NCBI GenBank assembly: GCA_030674185.1 | Contig: CM060308.1 | Span: forward strand, 37,446,050 to 37,510,049 | Direction: 5' to 3' | Source of the DNA: Monoplex corrugatus | Taxonomy: Eukaryota; Mollusca; Gastropoda; Littorinimorpha; Ranellidae | Length of the DNA: 64,000 bases | Shown here: piece after piece, positions 38,804 to 49,950 of the stretch | How positions within the stretch are numbered: the first letter of the stretch is position 1 | How the letters are laid out: each line of letters starts with the position of its first letter | Notes under the pieces: model-generated | The model's input: only the letters and a program-made list of their open reading frames with translations | Database searches by the model: none | What the model was told of the DNA's origin: nothing | Program-made: the position numbers and the translations under genes

Positions 38804-39527
38804 GAAAATGTTTAATGCTTTTTAATAGTGAATTTCACTGAAACTCATAACCCAGGTAAGACATTCATCACCTTTCTAAAACTATGAGTTTGCTCATGTG
38901 AGATATGTCGCGGTTAACAATGAAAACAATTGCATTCTGTTATTTTTTCTCGTTTGTAAACTTACCCCCAATGCATGAAAAGTCGGGACTTAACTGTACT
39001 GTAATGCCATTGGCGATAAAAAGAATGCGCACAAGCGAACGTTTACGGTGCAACTTATTGCTTCACTTTTACTCTCATCAAAACTGTGTTGGGAAACATA
39101 ATAGTCATGGTACCCCAGTGGGTCAAGTTTGTTTAAAAATAACTGTTCAAATGTTAAGGGGAGGAGAATGAAGGCATGCATATGAAGAAACGATCATAGA
39201 ATTTAAAATAAAACCCGATGAGATGGAATGGATTCAGACTAAAACATGATCAAACTTCACATAAAAAAATGCGCAATTACCAAGCACGAAACCCATTAGC
39301 GTATAGAGAGCTCTCAAACGCACTTGTCAGAAACTTTCTAAACACAAGGTGGCTAAACCAAATCAAAACCAGGCTACAAGTTCTCTGGATCTCCCGTTCC
39401 CCACAAAGGACATCACCATTGTCTGTTCCATCTTTCAGACTTCCTGGTGGTACTATACGACGAACTTCAAACGCGTTCTGTCGTTTTCACGCGAGGTCAG
39501 CCAACGTAATGGACGTTGACGGAATAC
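38804..39527. other. Region downstream of membrane gene 1 (probable 3' UTR and spacer)
   Basis: No repeat or coding sequence that I can support. It should include the 3' UTR of the minus-strand gene ending at 39528, but no canonical minus-strand AATAAA is obvious. Confidence 0.4.
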
Positions 39528-41197
39528 TTAAGCAGCATCCATCCCTTCTTTGTTGGGAGTGTGCTCCTCGTCGCTGACTTCTTCCTCGTTAACTCCCATC
39601 TCGGCTGACAAGTTCATCCTTTCCTGTTCCAGCAGTGTCGTGATAGTCTCTGCAGTGTCAGGGTCGATGTACACAACACCAGTGGGGGAATCGCCGTCAA
39701 CATCGTTGGGATAGATGTAAACGATCTCAGTGCCGTCAGAAGTGTCGGAGTCGATAAAAACAACTTTGTGGTCATCGCTGATAGCAGCGTCGGGATAGTA
39801 GTAAACATCGGTGTGGGAATCGCTGTTGGGAGTGTCGGGATAGAAGTAAACAACATCAGAGTGGGAGTCGCTGTCATCAGTGCTGTTGTCAACAGCACCG
39901 CGATAACTTTCACAACGTCAGGATAATTGTCAACAGTGTCGAGATCGCTGTCAGCCATCTGGGATCATATTTGGGTCAGCCATCTTGGGATCAATGTCAG
40001 CCACCTTGGGATCAATGTCAGCCACCTTGGGATCAATGTCACCAATTCGAGATCAATGTCAACCAATTCGAGATCAATGTCAGTTATTTTGGAATCGATG
40101 TAAGCTATCTCGGGATCGGTGTAAGCTGTGTAAGGGATGATAGCCATGCAGGGATCACTGTCAGCCATGCTGTGATCACTCAGTCAGCCATGCTGGGATC
40201 GCTGCTAGCCATGCTGGGATCGCTGCCAGCCATGTTATGGGTTTTCGCTGTCCAGCCATCTGGATCGCTGTCAGCCGTTTCGGATCACTGTCAGCCGTCT
40301 TGGGATCACTGTCAGCCGTCTTGGGATCACTGTCAGCCGTCTTGGGATCACTGTCAGCCGTCTTGGGATCACTGTCAGCCGTCTTGGGATCACTGTCAGC
40401 CAATTCAGATCACTGTCAACCAATTCGACCAAATCGAGATCAATGTCAAACAATTCGAGATCACTGTCAGTTATTTTGGAATGGATGTAAGCTGTGTTAG
40501 GGATGTCAGCCATGCAGTGATCACTGTCAGCCATGCAGGGATCACTGCCAGCCATGCTGGTATCATTGCTAAGATCGCTGCCAGTTGTGTTGTGATCACA
40601 GTCATCCATGCTGGGATCGCTGCCTGCCATGTTGGGATCGCTGCCAACCATGCTGGTATCATTGCTAGGATCGCTGTCGGCTGTGTTGGGATCACTGTCA
40701 GCCATGCTGGGATCGCCGCTGGGATCACCGTCAGCCAAGCTGGTATCGCTGCCGGCTGTGCTGGGATCGCTGTCGGCCATGCTGGGATCGCCGTTTTCTA
40801 ATCTGGGGTCTTTATCAAAACTGTTGGGATTGTAAGAAGTTCTGGAACAATTGCACGCAGTATTGTAGTCGTCCCCGTTTATCGAATCGATAGAATCAAA
40901 ATCACTGTCGACGGAGTCGAGATCATCATTTTCAATGGTGCTGTCGCTGTCAGACATGTCTCCGCTACTGTGGGAACCGATACCAGTTACAGCTTCTTGT
41001 GGAATTCTTGGTTCACTGCTACCTTTAACGGGAGGTCGCCCAAATACCCATTTGCAAATCAGGATAAGAAAGATGCAGAAGGCAAACACAAAGCCACAAA
41101 TGAAGAGAAGCAACTGTTTCAACTCTGCTGAACATTGTAAGTTGTCAGGCACTGGCCCTGGTTCAGGTGAGGCTTCAAGTATGGTGCCATTGCGAGC
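39528..41197 (-). CDS. Single-pass membrane protein with repetitive acidic tail, last exon (frame broken)
   Basis: A minus-strand acceptor (GTTTTCGGTTACAG) precedes 41197. The exon encodes a short extracellular stretch (ARNGTILEASPEPGPVPDN), a transmembrane helix (LLLFICGFVFAFCIFLILIC) with a stop-transfer KWVFGR, then a long Asp/Ser-rich tail with repeats such as DPSMADSDPN and ADSDPKT. The first frame runs to about 40410. The sensible reading then changes frame near 40405, 40187 and 39900. The last 90 residues or so (SDDHKVVFIDSDTSDGTEIV onward, ending NKEGMDAA) end at a TAA at 39528-39530. Amino-acid sense is kept across breaks, so the breaks are recent indels or assembly errors. I do not recognise the family; cell-surface signalling or adhesion is possible. 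Confidence 0.6.
39985..40800. repeat. Coding minisatellite in membrane gene 1 (~21-bp and related units)
   Basis: Units of about 21 bases (CTTGGGATCACTGTCAGCCGT) and longer related ones encode ADSDPKT- or DPSMADS-like repeats on the minus strand. Some units carry indels that are not multiples of three. Confidence 0.88.
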
Positions 41198-41805
41198 CTG
41201 TAACCGAAAACAAACAATGTCTTTCACAAGGTCTACGAGACAGCCACTGTCATGCAAAATCGTATACATTCAAATGCCACATTTCAAGTGTTACTAAAAG
41301 ATATCCGTTTTTCAAAAGCTGACATTCAAATCTGAACATTTTAAGCCAAGTTACAAGTATGTTCAAGTTTGTTTTGGCACAATTATAAACCAATGTATAA
41401 TCTGGTATACATCAACTGTAGTCTTTCTGATATGTACATAATATTGTAACCATACCATCGCTTATGTTACTATGTTATATGCAATATGTTCTACATTACC
41501 CATGCTTTGTTTCCGTTTTGTGAACGATTTCATGTAAGCAGTTCAATTATTTTCACTGTAATTCTGTGAAGTTCATGTTTCAAAATTGTGATCGAAAAAC
41601 GATGTAAACATAATTTCGTTTCATTCATTTCAAAATATACTATCACAAACCAGAAAATTTTTCAAAAAACTAGCTTTTAAGCAGCCTTTTTTGGATCTAT
41701 CTTCTATTTTGATATTTTGTGTCGAGGTCTGAAACTTAAGTTTAAATTGACACATTGTCGGCCATGAAAGTTACTGTTTATTATCCATGACAGTTATTGT
41801 TACCG
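41198..41805. other. Intron of membrane gene 1 (if the 46.6-kb exon is right), no feature
   Basis: AT-rich non-coding sequence. Nothing recognised before family R copy 4. Confidence 0.45.
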
Positions 41806-41809
41806 TTTC

Positions 41810-42312
41810 GTTTAAAGCCCAGCCGACTGCATAAAGCTACATTAGGGCTAGCTATAACCGCTTCAAAACAATATTTCAACAGGAAAAAAAAACTAAGTAC
41901 GCATATCAATGCATTGTCGCACATCATCTAAGGAGATGCCCCGGGCGTTGACCACTCCGTCCAATTTATCGCACAGGGGACTGAAAAACATACCTGAATA
42001 CAAATTTGAACATAAGGACACTAACATAAAAACAGCCTAAATTACCTAAAATTGCTTCCGCACATCTCATTTCCCAAGAGTCAAAAATGTGCTTAGATGA
42101 TATACCCAATTGTGAATCCTAAAAGTATTAAGACTTTATCGAACACATACAGGTGAATGGACCAGCAAGCAGAAAATGATAGGAAGAAATGACGGAAAGC
42201 AGAGTAAGAAAAACAAAAAGTGACAGAAAAGAGGAAATTTCTAGCACACAATTTCCAGAAGGTGGTGGTACTATGTATACTGAAAAAAAAAAACCGGCAT
42301 CCCTACGGAGGG
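41810..42312 (+). repeat. Dispersed repeat family R, copy 4
   Basis: It starts TTTAAAGCCCAGCCGACTG, contains GGGCGTTGACCACTCCGTCC and ends with a CATCCCTACGGAGGGG stretch. It is directly followed by a SINE head. Confidence 0.87.
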
Positions 42313-42334
42313 GTGGTGGTGGTGGTATTGTCCC

Positions 42335-42475
42335 CTTCCAAAGGACTAGACGTTCAGTTCAATTCGATTTTCCGCTCAAGCTGACAAGAAATGTTGAGGC
42401 CTCTACAGGGAGCGAACCCTGGAACCTAGCGTTTAGTTATTGGCAGGCGTACCTCTTAACCATTCTACCACCCTT
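42335..42475 (-). mobile_element. tRNA-derived SINE (family II), copy a (head region)
   Basis: The minus strand reads GGTGGTAGAATGGTTAAGAG (A-box region), ACGCCTGCCAATAACTAAAC and CCAGGGTTCGCTCCCTGTAG (B-box). It matches 47405-47845 base for base over much of this length. The head resembles a serine/leucine-type tRNA. Confidence 0.75.
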
Positions 42476-42739
42476 CTCCCTAAAGCGATGAATTCCTAAG
42501 TAACAAACTTTCAAATCCCAAACTCGGATCAAAACTCAACAGGCTTATGGAATGAATGTCAGTAGGATTTGAGACCGTTAGAGTTTTGATCCAAGTTTGG
42601 CATTTAAGAGTTTGTTTCAGAGGAATCCATCGCTTTTGGTCTGTCATATGTTCCATCCAAAACTGCCAGCAATTGTTTGAATCATTCAGCCTGTGCGAAG
42701 CAGAAATGTGCCGGCAAGATATCAATATAGTAAATTCTC

Positions 42740-42778
42740 GTGTGTGTGTGTGTGTGTGTGGTTGTGTGTGTGTGTGGT

Positions 42779-42810
<32 letters not shown>

Positions 42811-42840
42811 TGTGTGGTGTGGTGGCGCGCGCGCGCGCCA
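42740..42840. repeat. (GT)n microsatellite with (CG)n end
   Basis: GT repeat broken by GGTTGTG and ending GGCGCGCGCGCGCGCC. Confidence 0.95.
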
Positions 42841-42876
42841 TGAAACTAAGCCGTCACAAGCTGAATGATTATTTTT

Positions 42877-43355
42877 GTTTAAAGCCCAGCCGATTGCTTA
42901 GAGCTATACCAGGGCTATAGCCATTTCAAAACATAGCATTCAAAAGGCAAGAAAAAAAATTTAAGTGCACAATAATGCGTTTGCGCATATAATCTAAGGA
43001 GATGCCCCTGGCGTTGACCCAACTTATCGTACAGTGGATTTAAAACACCTAAATGCAAATCCAAACATCACTAAGGACACTAATATAAAAACGGGCTTAG
43101 ATTACCTAGAATTGCTTCCGCATATTTCCCTAGAGCCAAAAATGTACTCAATACAAGTACCCATTTATCAGTCCTAAGAGAAAGTACGTAAGACTTTATT
43201 GAACACATACAAAATTGGCCCACAAGGCAGATATTGATAAAATGACAAAGGAACAAGGCAGAAACAAATAGAACACAGCACATTTCTGGCACAGAATTTC
43301 CAGATGGTGGGGATACTATTTATACTGAGCCCCCAGCGTTCCAATGGGGGTGTGC
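42877..43355 (+). repeat. Dispersed repeat family R, copy 5
   Basis: It starts GTTTAAAGCCCAGCCGATTG and ends TTTATACTGAGCCCCCAGCG. Internal deletions shorten it. Confidence 0.85.
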
Positions 43356-43359
43356 GACA

Positions 43360-43950
43360 GACAAGATAACTGGGTCAAGGGTCACTCGAGCAGGCTTGAG
43401 CGTACCTAATTTATCCTCTCCTCTCTAAATTTGTGACGAGACGGGAGGATGACAACTTAGGTCAGGGGTCACACGCTTTTCTCCCTCCTGTCTTCCCCCT
43501 CCCAGCCTGCGTGTGCTTTCGTGCCCTGCAGATTTAGTTGTCAGCAGTTGCTTTGGTGAATGATGAAAGCGTGCGCCTTGGTTTGATTACTGAAGATTTG
43601 GCGCCTTATAAATAATAGTGGTGGTGGTAGTGATCTTCAGGAGCCGCTTTTGGCAACGGTGAAAGGCAGCAAGCTCACTCGGTTTCCTCCAGTTACTAGA
43701 CATGACTGACCTGACCAAATTTATCCTTAACCATACCCAGGAGAAAGATGGCGCCGATATCGAGTCCCAGAGGAAGAGATGGTAGCAAATAACGATTGCA
43801 CCAATCTCAGCATGACCGAGCTACATACTACCGCACCCGAGAAGCAAGAGATGAGAAATCCTGTCTGCTGTTACGTCTGACCAGCTTCACCATTCACATT
43901 CCTCAACATTCCTCACACCTCCATCCTCCCCATGCACCAGTAAAGACCCA
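43360..43950. other. Unassigned spacer
   Basis: No gene or repeat family that I can support. Confidence 0.4.
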
Positions 43951-43954
43951 AACC

Positions 43955-44110
43955 AATTTAGTTTCAGTTTCTCAAGCTGTCTCTGCCCTCGGTACGAATT
44001 CCATACGTATTAACGTCACAAGTGCCATGTGTCTGGTTATCATGGCACAAGCCTTAAGCCTGCACATAAACCCATGAGCTGGCCAGGTCCTGAGGTCCTA
44101 CCTAGACGTT
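43955..44110 (+). repeat. Dispersed repeat family A, copy 3 (inverted relative to copies 1 and 2)
   Basis: It starts AGTTTCAGTTTCTCAAGCTG and contains CACATAAACCCATGAGCTGG and CCAGGTCCTGAGGTCCTACC. Confidence 0.8.
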
Positions 44111-44134
44111 ACCTAGTCTATACCCAAAGCAAAA

Positions 44135-44605
44135 CAGCATTCAAGAAGATGACAAGCATTCTTACCAACAAATGCCTATCATTTAACATCAGGAAGAGAG
44201 TTCTTGATTATGTACAACCAATACTGTTGTATGGTTGTAAGGCGTGGACAGTCAAGCAAAGCCAGAACAAGATTGAGGCAGCTGAGATGTGTGGTTTCCA
44301 AGAATGTTGAGTTCCATGGACAGCAAAGAAAACAAATGAGACAGTCTTGATGGAGGCAGACAGGTAAATCATAAGGAAGACTAGGAAAAGACAGGCAAGA
44401 TTTGTAGGCCATTTTATGAAAGGGGATTTGGAGCACCTGGTCACAACGGGAAAGTGGAGGTAAAGACAGCACCAGGTAGACCCATTAGGAAAATACTAGA
44501 CGGACTTGCAGAGTGGCTAAAGACAAGGAGGGTGGAAGAGATGCTCGAGGCAACAAGAGTGGAAGTCCATGATCGCCAACGCCAAGCAGCAGGGCACCTG
44601 ATACC
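44135..44605 (+). mobile_element. RTE-like LINE, 3'-terminal fragment
   Basis: The plus strand encodes FKKMTSILTNKCLSFNIRKR, YVQPILLYGCKAWT, then after frame changes RKRQARFVGHFMKGDLEHLV and APGRPIRKILDGLAEWLKTR. This is the RT thumb and C-terminal tail of an RTE-type ORF2. Several stops and shifts show decay. Its tail matches the fragment at 1195-1427. Confidence 0.83.
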
Positions 44606-44609
44606 CAAA

Positions 44610-45750
44610 GTGGCCAAACCATGGTCCATGTTATGGTTGGCAAATGTAAATTTTGCAACCTCGTTTTTGTGCGCATCGTGACTCACGCTGTTACGCCTAT
44701 CTCCCGCAACAGTACCTCCAGGTTTGTCATAACATTAACCCTACCCCTAACCCCCACCTTTCAAACTGCTTTGTGTCGGCGATCTATTCAAATGTATGCA
44801 CAAAATTCATCAAAGGAATCTTGCGGATAATACACCTACCTGAACATGTAAACTGATTACTACGCTGACTACCCCCAAACCCTCACCCTATTCAAGTCTA
44901 TGCGCGGATGTATCAAATTTGCAGAAGGGGTTATGGGACAACCACACACCATGGAAAAGATGCTCGTGGTGGTAAACGGGCACAAAAAAATTAACTTTGC
45001 CGTTACGCACCGATTCAAGTGGGCAAGGTTCCAGAAGCTGAAAGCAATTTTCAGACTGCCCTAAGCCTGAAAAGCACTGTAGAGAAGGGCTGCAAGCCTG
45101 ATAATGTTTGCTGAGCGAAATTGGGGGAAACAGGCGCATCATACGTGTCTGTATGTATATGTAGTATATAAACCACAGCATACTACTGCAGTTTAGTCTG
45201 TCTAAATGAAAATTATGGCCTTCATTCCGGCCATTCATCTAATCTGACATTCTTTGAACTTGTGCACGTCGTTCTTGTACCTGTAAGTATCAACGTTTAG
45301 TCAGCAAGTCGCAATTCTTTGAATGTGCTGGGTCGTTTGCATAGTTGTGAGGGTTCGTTTTCCCACCCAACACCCACCCCCGCTCCAACTATTCATTGTG
45401 CAGTGTCATACGACACAAGCGCCGGCGACAATTTTATTCATTAGACCAATTTTCGAATCTATCACGATTTTCGATCCTCTTCTAATAAAATCAATCTCTA
45501 CCGAGTTAATCAAGTCCTCCCTATTCTCAGCAAGCAGCTTCCATTTTCGTTCTCGGTTTAGCAGCGAAAAATAGCGTCTTTTAAATTTATAACTGTAGAG
45601 CGCCACCAATAGACAAGAGTTATCAATGAACGAATCATTTCCAGTTCTGGCAGTTTTTTTTTTCTTTTTCATTGTTACACATCCACCCCACTCCCCCTCC
45701 CCACATAAAAAAAAAACCGGGAACCGCCAGTCACGTCTCTAACACGCAAA
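44610..45750. other. Unassigned spacer
   Basis: About 1.1 kb with no supported gene. Short poly-T and poly-A runs near 45655-45715. Confidence 0.45.
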
Positions 45751-45757
45751 CATTTTT

Positions 45758-46275
45758 GTTTAAAGCCCAGCCAGCTGTGAAGAGCCATATCAGGGTTATA
45801 ACCGCTTCAAAACTAAAAAAAAAACTTCCAATAGAAAAAGCACACGTATCGGTGCATTCACGCACATAACGAAAGGACTTGCCCCTGGCGTTGACCATTC
45901 CGACAATTTATCGCGCAAGGAATTTAAAAAACACCTGAATACAAACTTAATACCCAAGGACACCAAAACGGGCATGAATTACCAAAAATTGCTTCCGCAC
46001 ATCTCGCCTCCCTAGAGCCAAAAATGCATTTAATACATGTAGGCAAGGCCCCTACCCAGTTATCAATCCTAAGAAAAGTACGGACTTTATCGAACACATA
46101 CATAGGGCTACAGGTAAATGGACCAGCAAGGCAGAAAATGATAGGGACAAATGACAAAAAGGAAAGAAGAAAGGAACAGTTTGACAGAAAAGAGGAAATT
46201 TCTAGTACAGAATTTCCAGAAGATGGAGATACTATATTTATACTGAAAGAACCCCCGGCATCCCCACGGGAGAAA
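45758..46275 (+). repeat. Dispersed repeat family R, copy 6
   Basis: It starts GTTTAAAGCCCAGCCAGCTG and ends CTGAAAGAACCCCCGGCATC. All family landmarks are in order. Confidence 0.87.
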
Positions 46276-46622
46276 CAAACTACCCGAACGAAATTTTGCT
46301 GAGCCGTAAAAGCAAAGAACGAACATTTTCAAAGCTGGAATCTCGGCCTAGGCCGAAAAATTTGCATCCCTGAGGAAAATCTTGCGATAAACAAAAAGGA
46401 CAGGCCTAATGAAATTAAGCGTCACTTTCCAACAGTACAGATATTAGCATGCGGGTCAACTTACATGTATATGTCGTTGCTAAATTTACTTTCAAAATAC
46501 TGCAAAAATATTTAAAGAAACGCCTCTCCTTTCTGTAACATCAATCATAAGCAATGACATTTAAAAGTAACAAAAAATTCATACAAATATTCAAACATAT
46601 GTTTGAAATTTGATCTACTCAC
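46276..46622. other. Unassigned sequence downstream of the candidate exon
   Basis: No feature recognised; intronic if the exon at 46623 is real. Confidence 0.4.
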
Positions 46623-46750
46623 CACATCAAATAATGAAACAACTATTTTGATGCATCTCTCATTGTCACCGCAGTCGGTGTTGTCGAAAGTCGTTGAGTA
46701 AACCATGGTACCTTTGCTATAGACAAAACAGCTTAACCTGACGGACCTTT
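46623..46750 (-). CDS. Candidate upstream exon of membrane gene 1 (extracellular)
   Basis: On the minus strand a TACAG acceptor (weak pyrimidine tract) is followed by a frame encoding VRLSCFVYSKGTMVYSTTFD and NTDCGDNERCIKIVVSLFDV, then a good donor GTGAGT. It ends in phase 0, which matches the phase 0 start of the exon at 41197. Two or more cysteines and beta-strand-like alternation would suit an Ig-like or similar extracellular fold, but no family is recognised. The joining is my inference. Confidence 0.4.
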
Positions 46751-47225
46751 CTGTACTTCGTTTGATTTGGTCGCTCTACTCTCGTCGGGTCTCCGAGCTT
46801 GACTGAAGATTCTGTATGGGGAATGCTTGTTAAATCGACTGGTGTTCAAGTGACGATTTGCTTATGCGTTGCACGTTGAATCCGAGTTGTCGTGATGTTT
46901 TTCGTGTTTCACCGTTTTTGCATGTTTTCCTTCAGCTTCTCACAGCATTGCCACACACGCATGTGTTCATCTTGCACGTATTTCATTCTCTGTGCAACCA
47001 GTACCTGTTTTCGTTTTCCCTTCATTAACCCCCTTTACGCCTTTTCTCTGTCAATGTAACCCAATCTATTCTTACTCCTTCTTCATTAACCCCTTCACAA
47101 CTTTCCTTCTCTGTCCAACCCAACCTCTTCTCGTTCCCCCTTTATCAATCCCCTTCCACCCACCGAACTACCTCTCCTCGTTCCCCCTTTATTAACCCTC
47201 TTCCACCCAACAGTCTCGTGAATGT
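46751..47225. other. Unassigned spacer with a pyrimidine-rich tandem stretch
   Basis: Around 46990-47215 the motif CCCTTCATTAACCCC / TTATCAATCCCCTTCCACCC recurs about every 55-60 bases, a weak minisatellite. No gene is seen. Confidence 0.5.
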
Positions 47226-47227
47226 TT

Positions 47228-47400
47228 CTTTTTCAGTTTCAGTTTCTCAAACTGACGTCTCCGCGCTCGAAATGAATTCCATATGCACTAACGTCACAGA
47301 TGCCAAGTGATAGGGAAACTCAGAATGGTCACGGCACAAGCCTCAAACCTGCACATAAACCCATGAGCTGGCCAGGTCCTGACGTCCTGCCTAGATAGTT
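47228..47400 (+). repeat. Dispersed repeat family A, copy 4 (same orientation as copy 3)
   Basis: It starts TTTTTCAGTTTCAGTTTCTC, contains AATTCCATATGCACTAACGT and CATAAACCCATGAGCTGGCC. It joins directly to SINE family II. Confidence 0.8.
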
Positions 47401-47404
47401 CCAT

Positions 47405-47845
47405 AACTCTGAGGCCGTGGGGGAGTGAGGTGGCAGAGACCACAACTTTTCACGGGTCCAGCATTGTTAGGGCAGCGCCCATTCCCTCTCTTCAAATTTA
47501 TATTCATATTCACATTTTTTTACCAAGACTTAAAAAGGCAAGAAGGCCTATTGGTCTTCAAAGGGTGGGACCTGGGAAATCAACCTATCTCTCCAATGTT
47601 TTATACCAAGGCAACCAGGCAATGCCCTTTTCTTCACAATTTTCAACTGCCGTGGGATCTTCAGCGTGCACAGCCAGAGGGCACACGGATCCGACTCGGT
47701 TTTCGTCCCCTACCGAAGGACTAGACGTTCAGTTCGCTTTTCCTGTCAAATTGAGGAGAAAAGTCGAGGCCTCTATGGGGAGCGAACTCTGGGACCTGAA
47801 GTTTAGTTGTTGGCAGGCGAACGTCTGAACCATTCTGCCACTTTT
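47405..47845 (-). mobile_element. tRNA-derived SINE (family II), copy b (longer)
   Basis: The minus strand head reads AGTGGCAGAATGGTTCAGAC and CCCAGAGTTCGCTCCCCATA (B-box region). The body contains CCAACTTTCACGGGTC-like and AAATTGTGAAGAAAAGGGCA stretches. It shares the first 140 bases with 42335-42475. Confidence 0.7.
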
Positions 47846-48217
47846 TTTTTCTAGATTACTTGAACTAACAAACAGCCCTGGACCAACTGTTAAGACAGGG
47901 TAGGGTGGTACATCCACACCTACAGAATACCCCCATATGTCCTGTAACGAAAACATCAGGCGTCTAATCTAGCCAGTTCCCATGGATGGGCACCTCTGTA
48001 GTGCTGGCAGCCAATCTTTCTCACTCGTCGTCGGTTGGACCGTATCTTTAAAAGACTTCCTGCTCCCTTCCAGACTTGTCCTCATCTTTGGCTTTCTGAA
48101 AGTCCTCCTGTCTTTAGACATGGAAACTACAAGACATCGCTCTCCTTCTTCAATTACAAGACATGGTTCATCTTTCAAGACAGCCCCTAATCGCGATCAC
48201 GATGGGACGTTAATATG
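47846..48217. other. Unassigned spacer
   Basis: No supported feature. Confidence 0.4.
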
Positions 48218-48602
48218 CAAGAAGAAGAAGAAGAACAACAACAACAACAACAACAATAACAACGACAACAACAACAACGACAACAACAACACCAACAACA
48301 ACAACCACAAGAATAACCACAACAACAACAACAACAACACCGACAACACCGACAACGCCGACAACACCGACAACAACCATAACAACAGCTACAACAACAA
48401 CGAGAACAACAACGACATCAACAACAGCGACAACACCGACAACGACAACAACAACCGTAACAACAACAACAACGACGACACCGACACAACAACAACAACA
48501 ACAACAACGAGAACAACAACAACAGCAACAACAACAACAACGACAACAACAACGACATCAACAACAACACAGTAACAACAACAACAACAACGACAACAAC
48601 AG
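48218..48602. repeat. (CAA)n microsatellite, imperfect, ~385 bp
   Basis: CAA units mixed with CGA, ACC and GAC variants. The poly-Asn/Thr frames are not genes. Confidence 0.96.
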
Positions 48603-48825
48603 GTGAATACAGGCCGCCTAAAACCCAGCGATCACAGGGCAGACATTTGGGTCATAAGCTAACAGTGGGTTTAACCTCTACTGAAAACCCAGAAGGTTGA
48701 AGTCAGAGGTAGGAGGGGTCAGCAGGCGCCTTCTAACAAACCATGGTACTTTGCCATATAATGCAAAAGGAAAGAAAGAAACAGCCTGAACTTCGAAAAA
48801 TAAATCTGTCGTGATAAAACTAAAT

Positions 48826-49066
48826 AATTTACTAACTAACTGACTGACTGACTGACTGACTAACTAACTAAACTAATAACTAACTTAACTAACTAACTAA
48901 CTAACTAGCTAAAGAACGAACCAACCAACCAACCAACAAACCAACCAATCAATGAACCAACCAACCATCGAACCATCCAACCAACCAACGAACCAACCAA
49001 CCAACCAACCAACCAACCAACCAACCAACCAACCAACCAACCAGCCAACCAGCCAGCCAACCAACC

Positions 49067-49108
<42 letters not shown>

Positions 49109-49335
49109 ATAACCACAACAACCAACCAACCAACCAACTGACTAACCAACTAACAACCAACCAACCAACCAGCAAGCAAGCAACTAACTAACTAACTGAC
49201 TAACTAACTAACTGACTAACTAACTAACTAACTAACTAACTAACAAACTAAGTAAGTAACTAACCAACTAACAAACTAACTAACTAATTAACTAACTAAC
49301 TAACTAAATTACTAACCAACCAACCAACCAACCGA
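48826..49335. repeat. (CTAA)n/(CCAA)n tetranucleotide array, ~500 bp
   Basis: Blocks of CTAA alternate with blocks of CCAA, with CTGA and CAAG variants. The same motif class in reverse (TTAG) is at 19145-19232. Confidence 0.96.
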
Positions 49336-49392
49336 CTAAAAGAATACAATACCACAGGAAATAAGAAGGAAGCAGGGAGAATTTTAAATATC

Positions 49393-49657
49393 AACTAAGT
49401 AACATAACTCTTGAGAGTCACGGAGTTATCTCCCATGTAGAATTTCTCAAACCCAACACAGTTTGCGCTATCCATTCAGCTAGCATAGACGCAGCCACAA
49501 AGCATAAAATGGTAAGCTGAGGAATGGTCTGAGCTTACCACTTTATGCTTTGTGGCTGCGTCTATGCTAGCTAAATGGGTAGCGCAAACTGTGTTGGGTT
49601 TGAGAAATTCTACATGGGAGATAATTCCGTGACTCTCAAGAGTTATGTTACTTAGTT
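49393..49657. mobile_element. 265-bp foldback (near-perfect palindromic) element
   Basis: Arms of about 126 bases (49393-49518 and 49532-49657) are inverted copies separated by 13 bases. They start AACTAAGTAACATAACTCTT and include TTTCTCAAACCCAACACAGT and GCAGCCACAAAGCATAAA. A single arm occurs at 58600-58737, so it is a mobile family. It has no coding capacity. Confidence 0.88.
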
Positions 49658-49824
49658 AAAAGAATACAAATAAAGAAGATCCAATTCAATATAATCCACC
49701 ATACAATCTGTGACTCAGGCAGAAACTGACTGCAAACCCATCACCATCGTGCAATGATTAGCACAAGGGAACAAAATCAACTGAAAGGTTGTGGGTTCAA
49801 ACCCCATCATTCCCGTCAAAACCA

Positions 49825-49950
49825 TTGTGGAATGTTTGGAAACCAACCGGTTCCAATTAAGAATTGAGCACACTGTGGGATGTTTGGAAACCAACCGGTT
49901 CCTATTAAGAATTGAGCACACTATGGGATGTTTGGAAACCAACCGGTTCC
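49825..49950. repeat. 48-bp satellite, first block (2-3 units)
   Basis: Units start GGAAACCAACCGGTTCCTAT and continue TAAGAATTGAGCACACTATG, GGATGTTT. The first unit is partial. Confidence 0.95.

Noticed and set aside
38905..39171. 88-residue plus-strand frame near the family R copy
   Set aside because: No domain, signal, splice context or repeat similarity; length is compatible with chance in AT-rich DNA.
39971..40801. Plus-strand 276-residue frame over the coding minisatellite
   Set aside because: The minus strand gives a transmembrane exon with an acceptor, and the plus frame has no such support; it is a repeat shadow.
48826..49335. Telomere-like repeat
   Set aside because: The units are CTAA/CCAA tetranucleotides, not TTAGGG; it is an ordinary microsatellite array.
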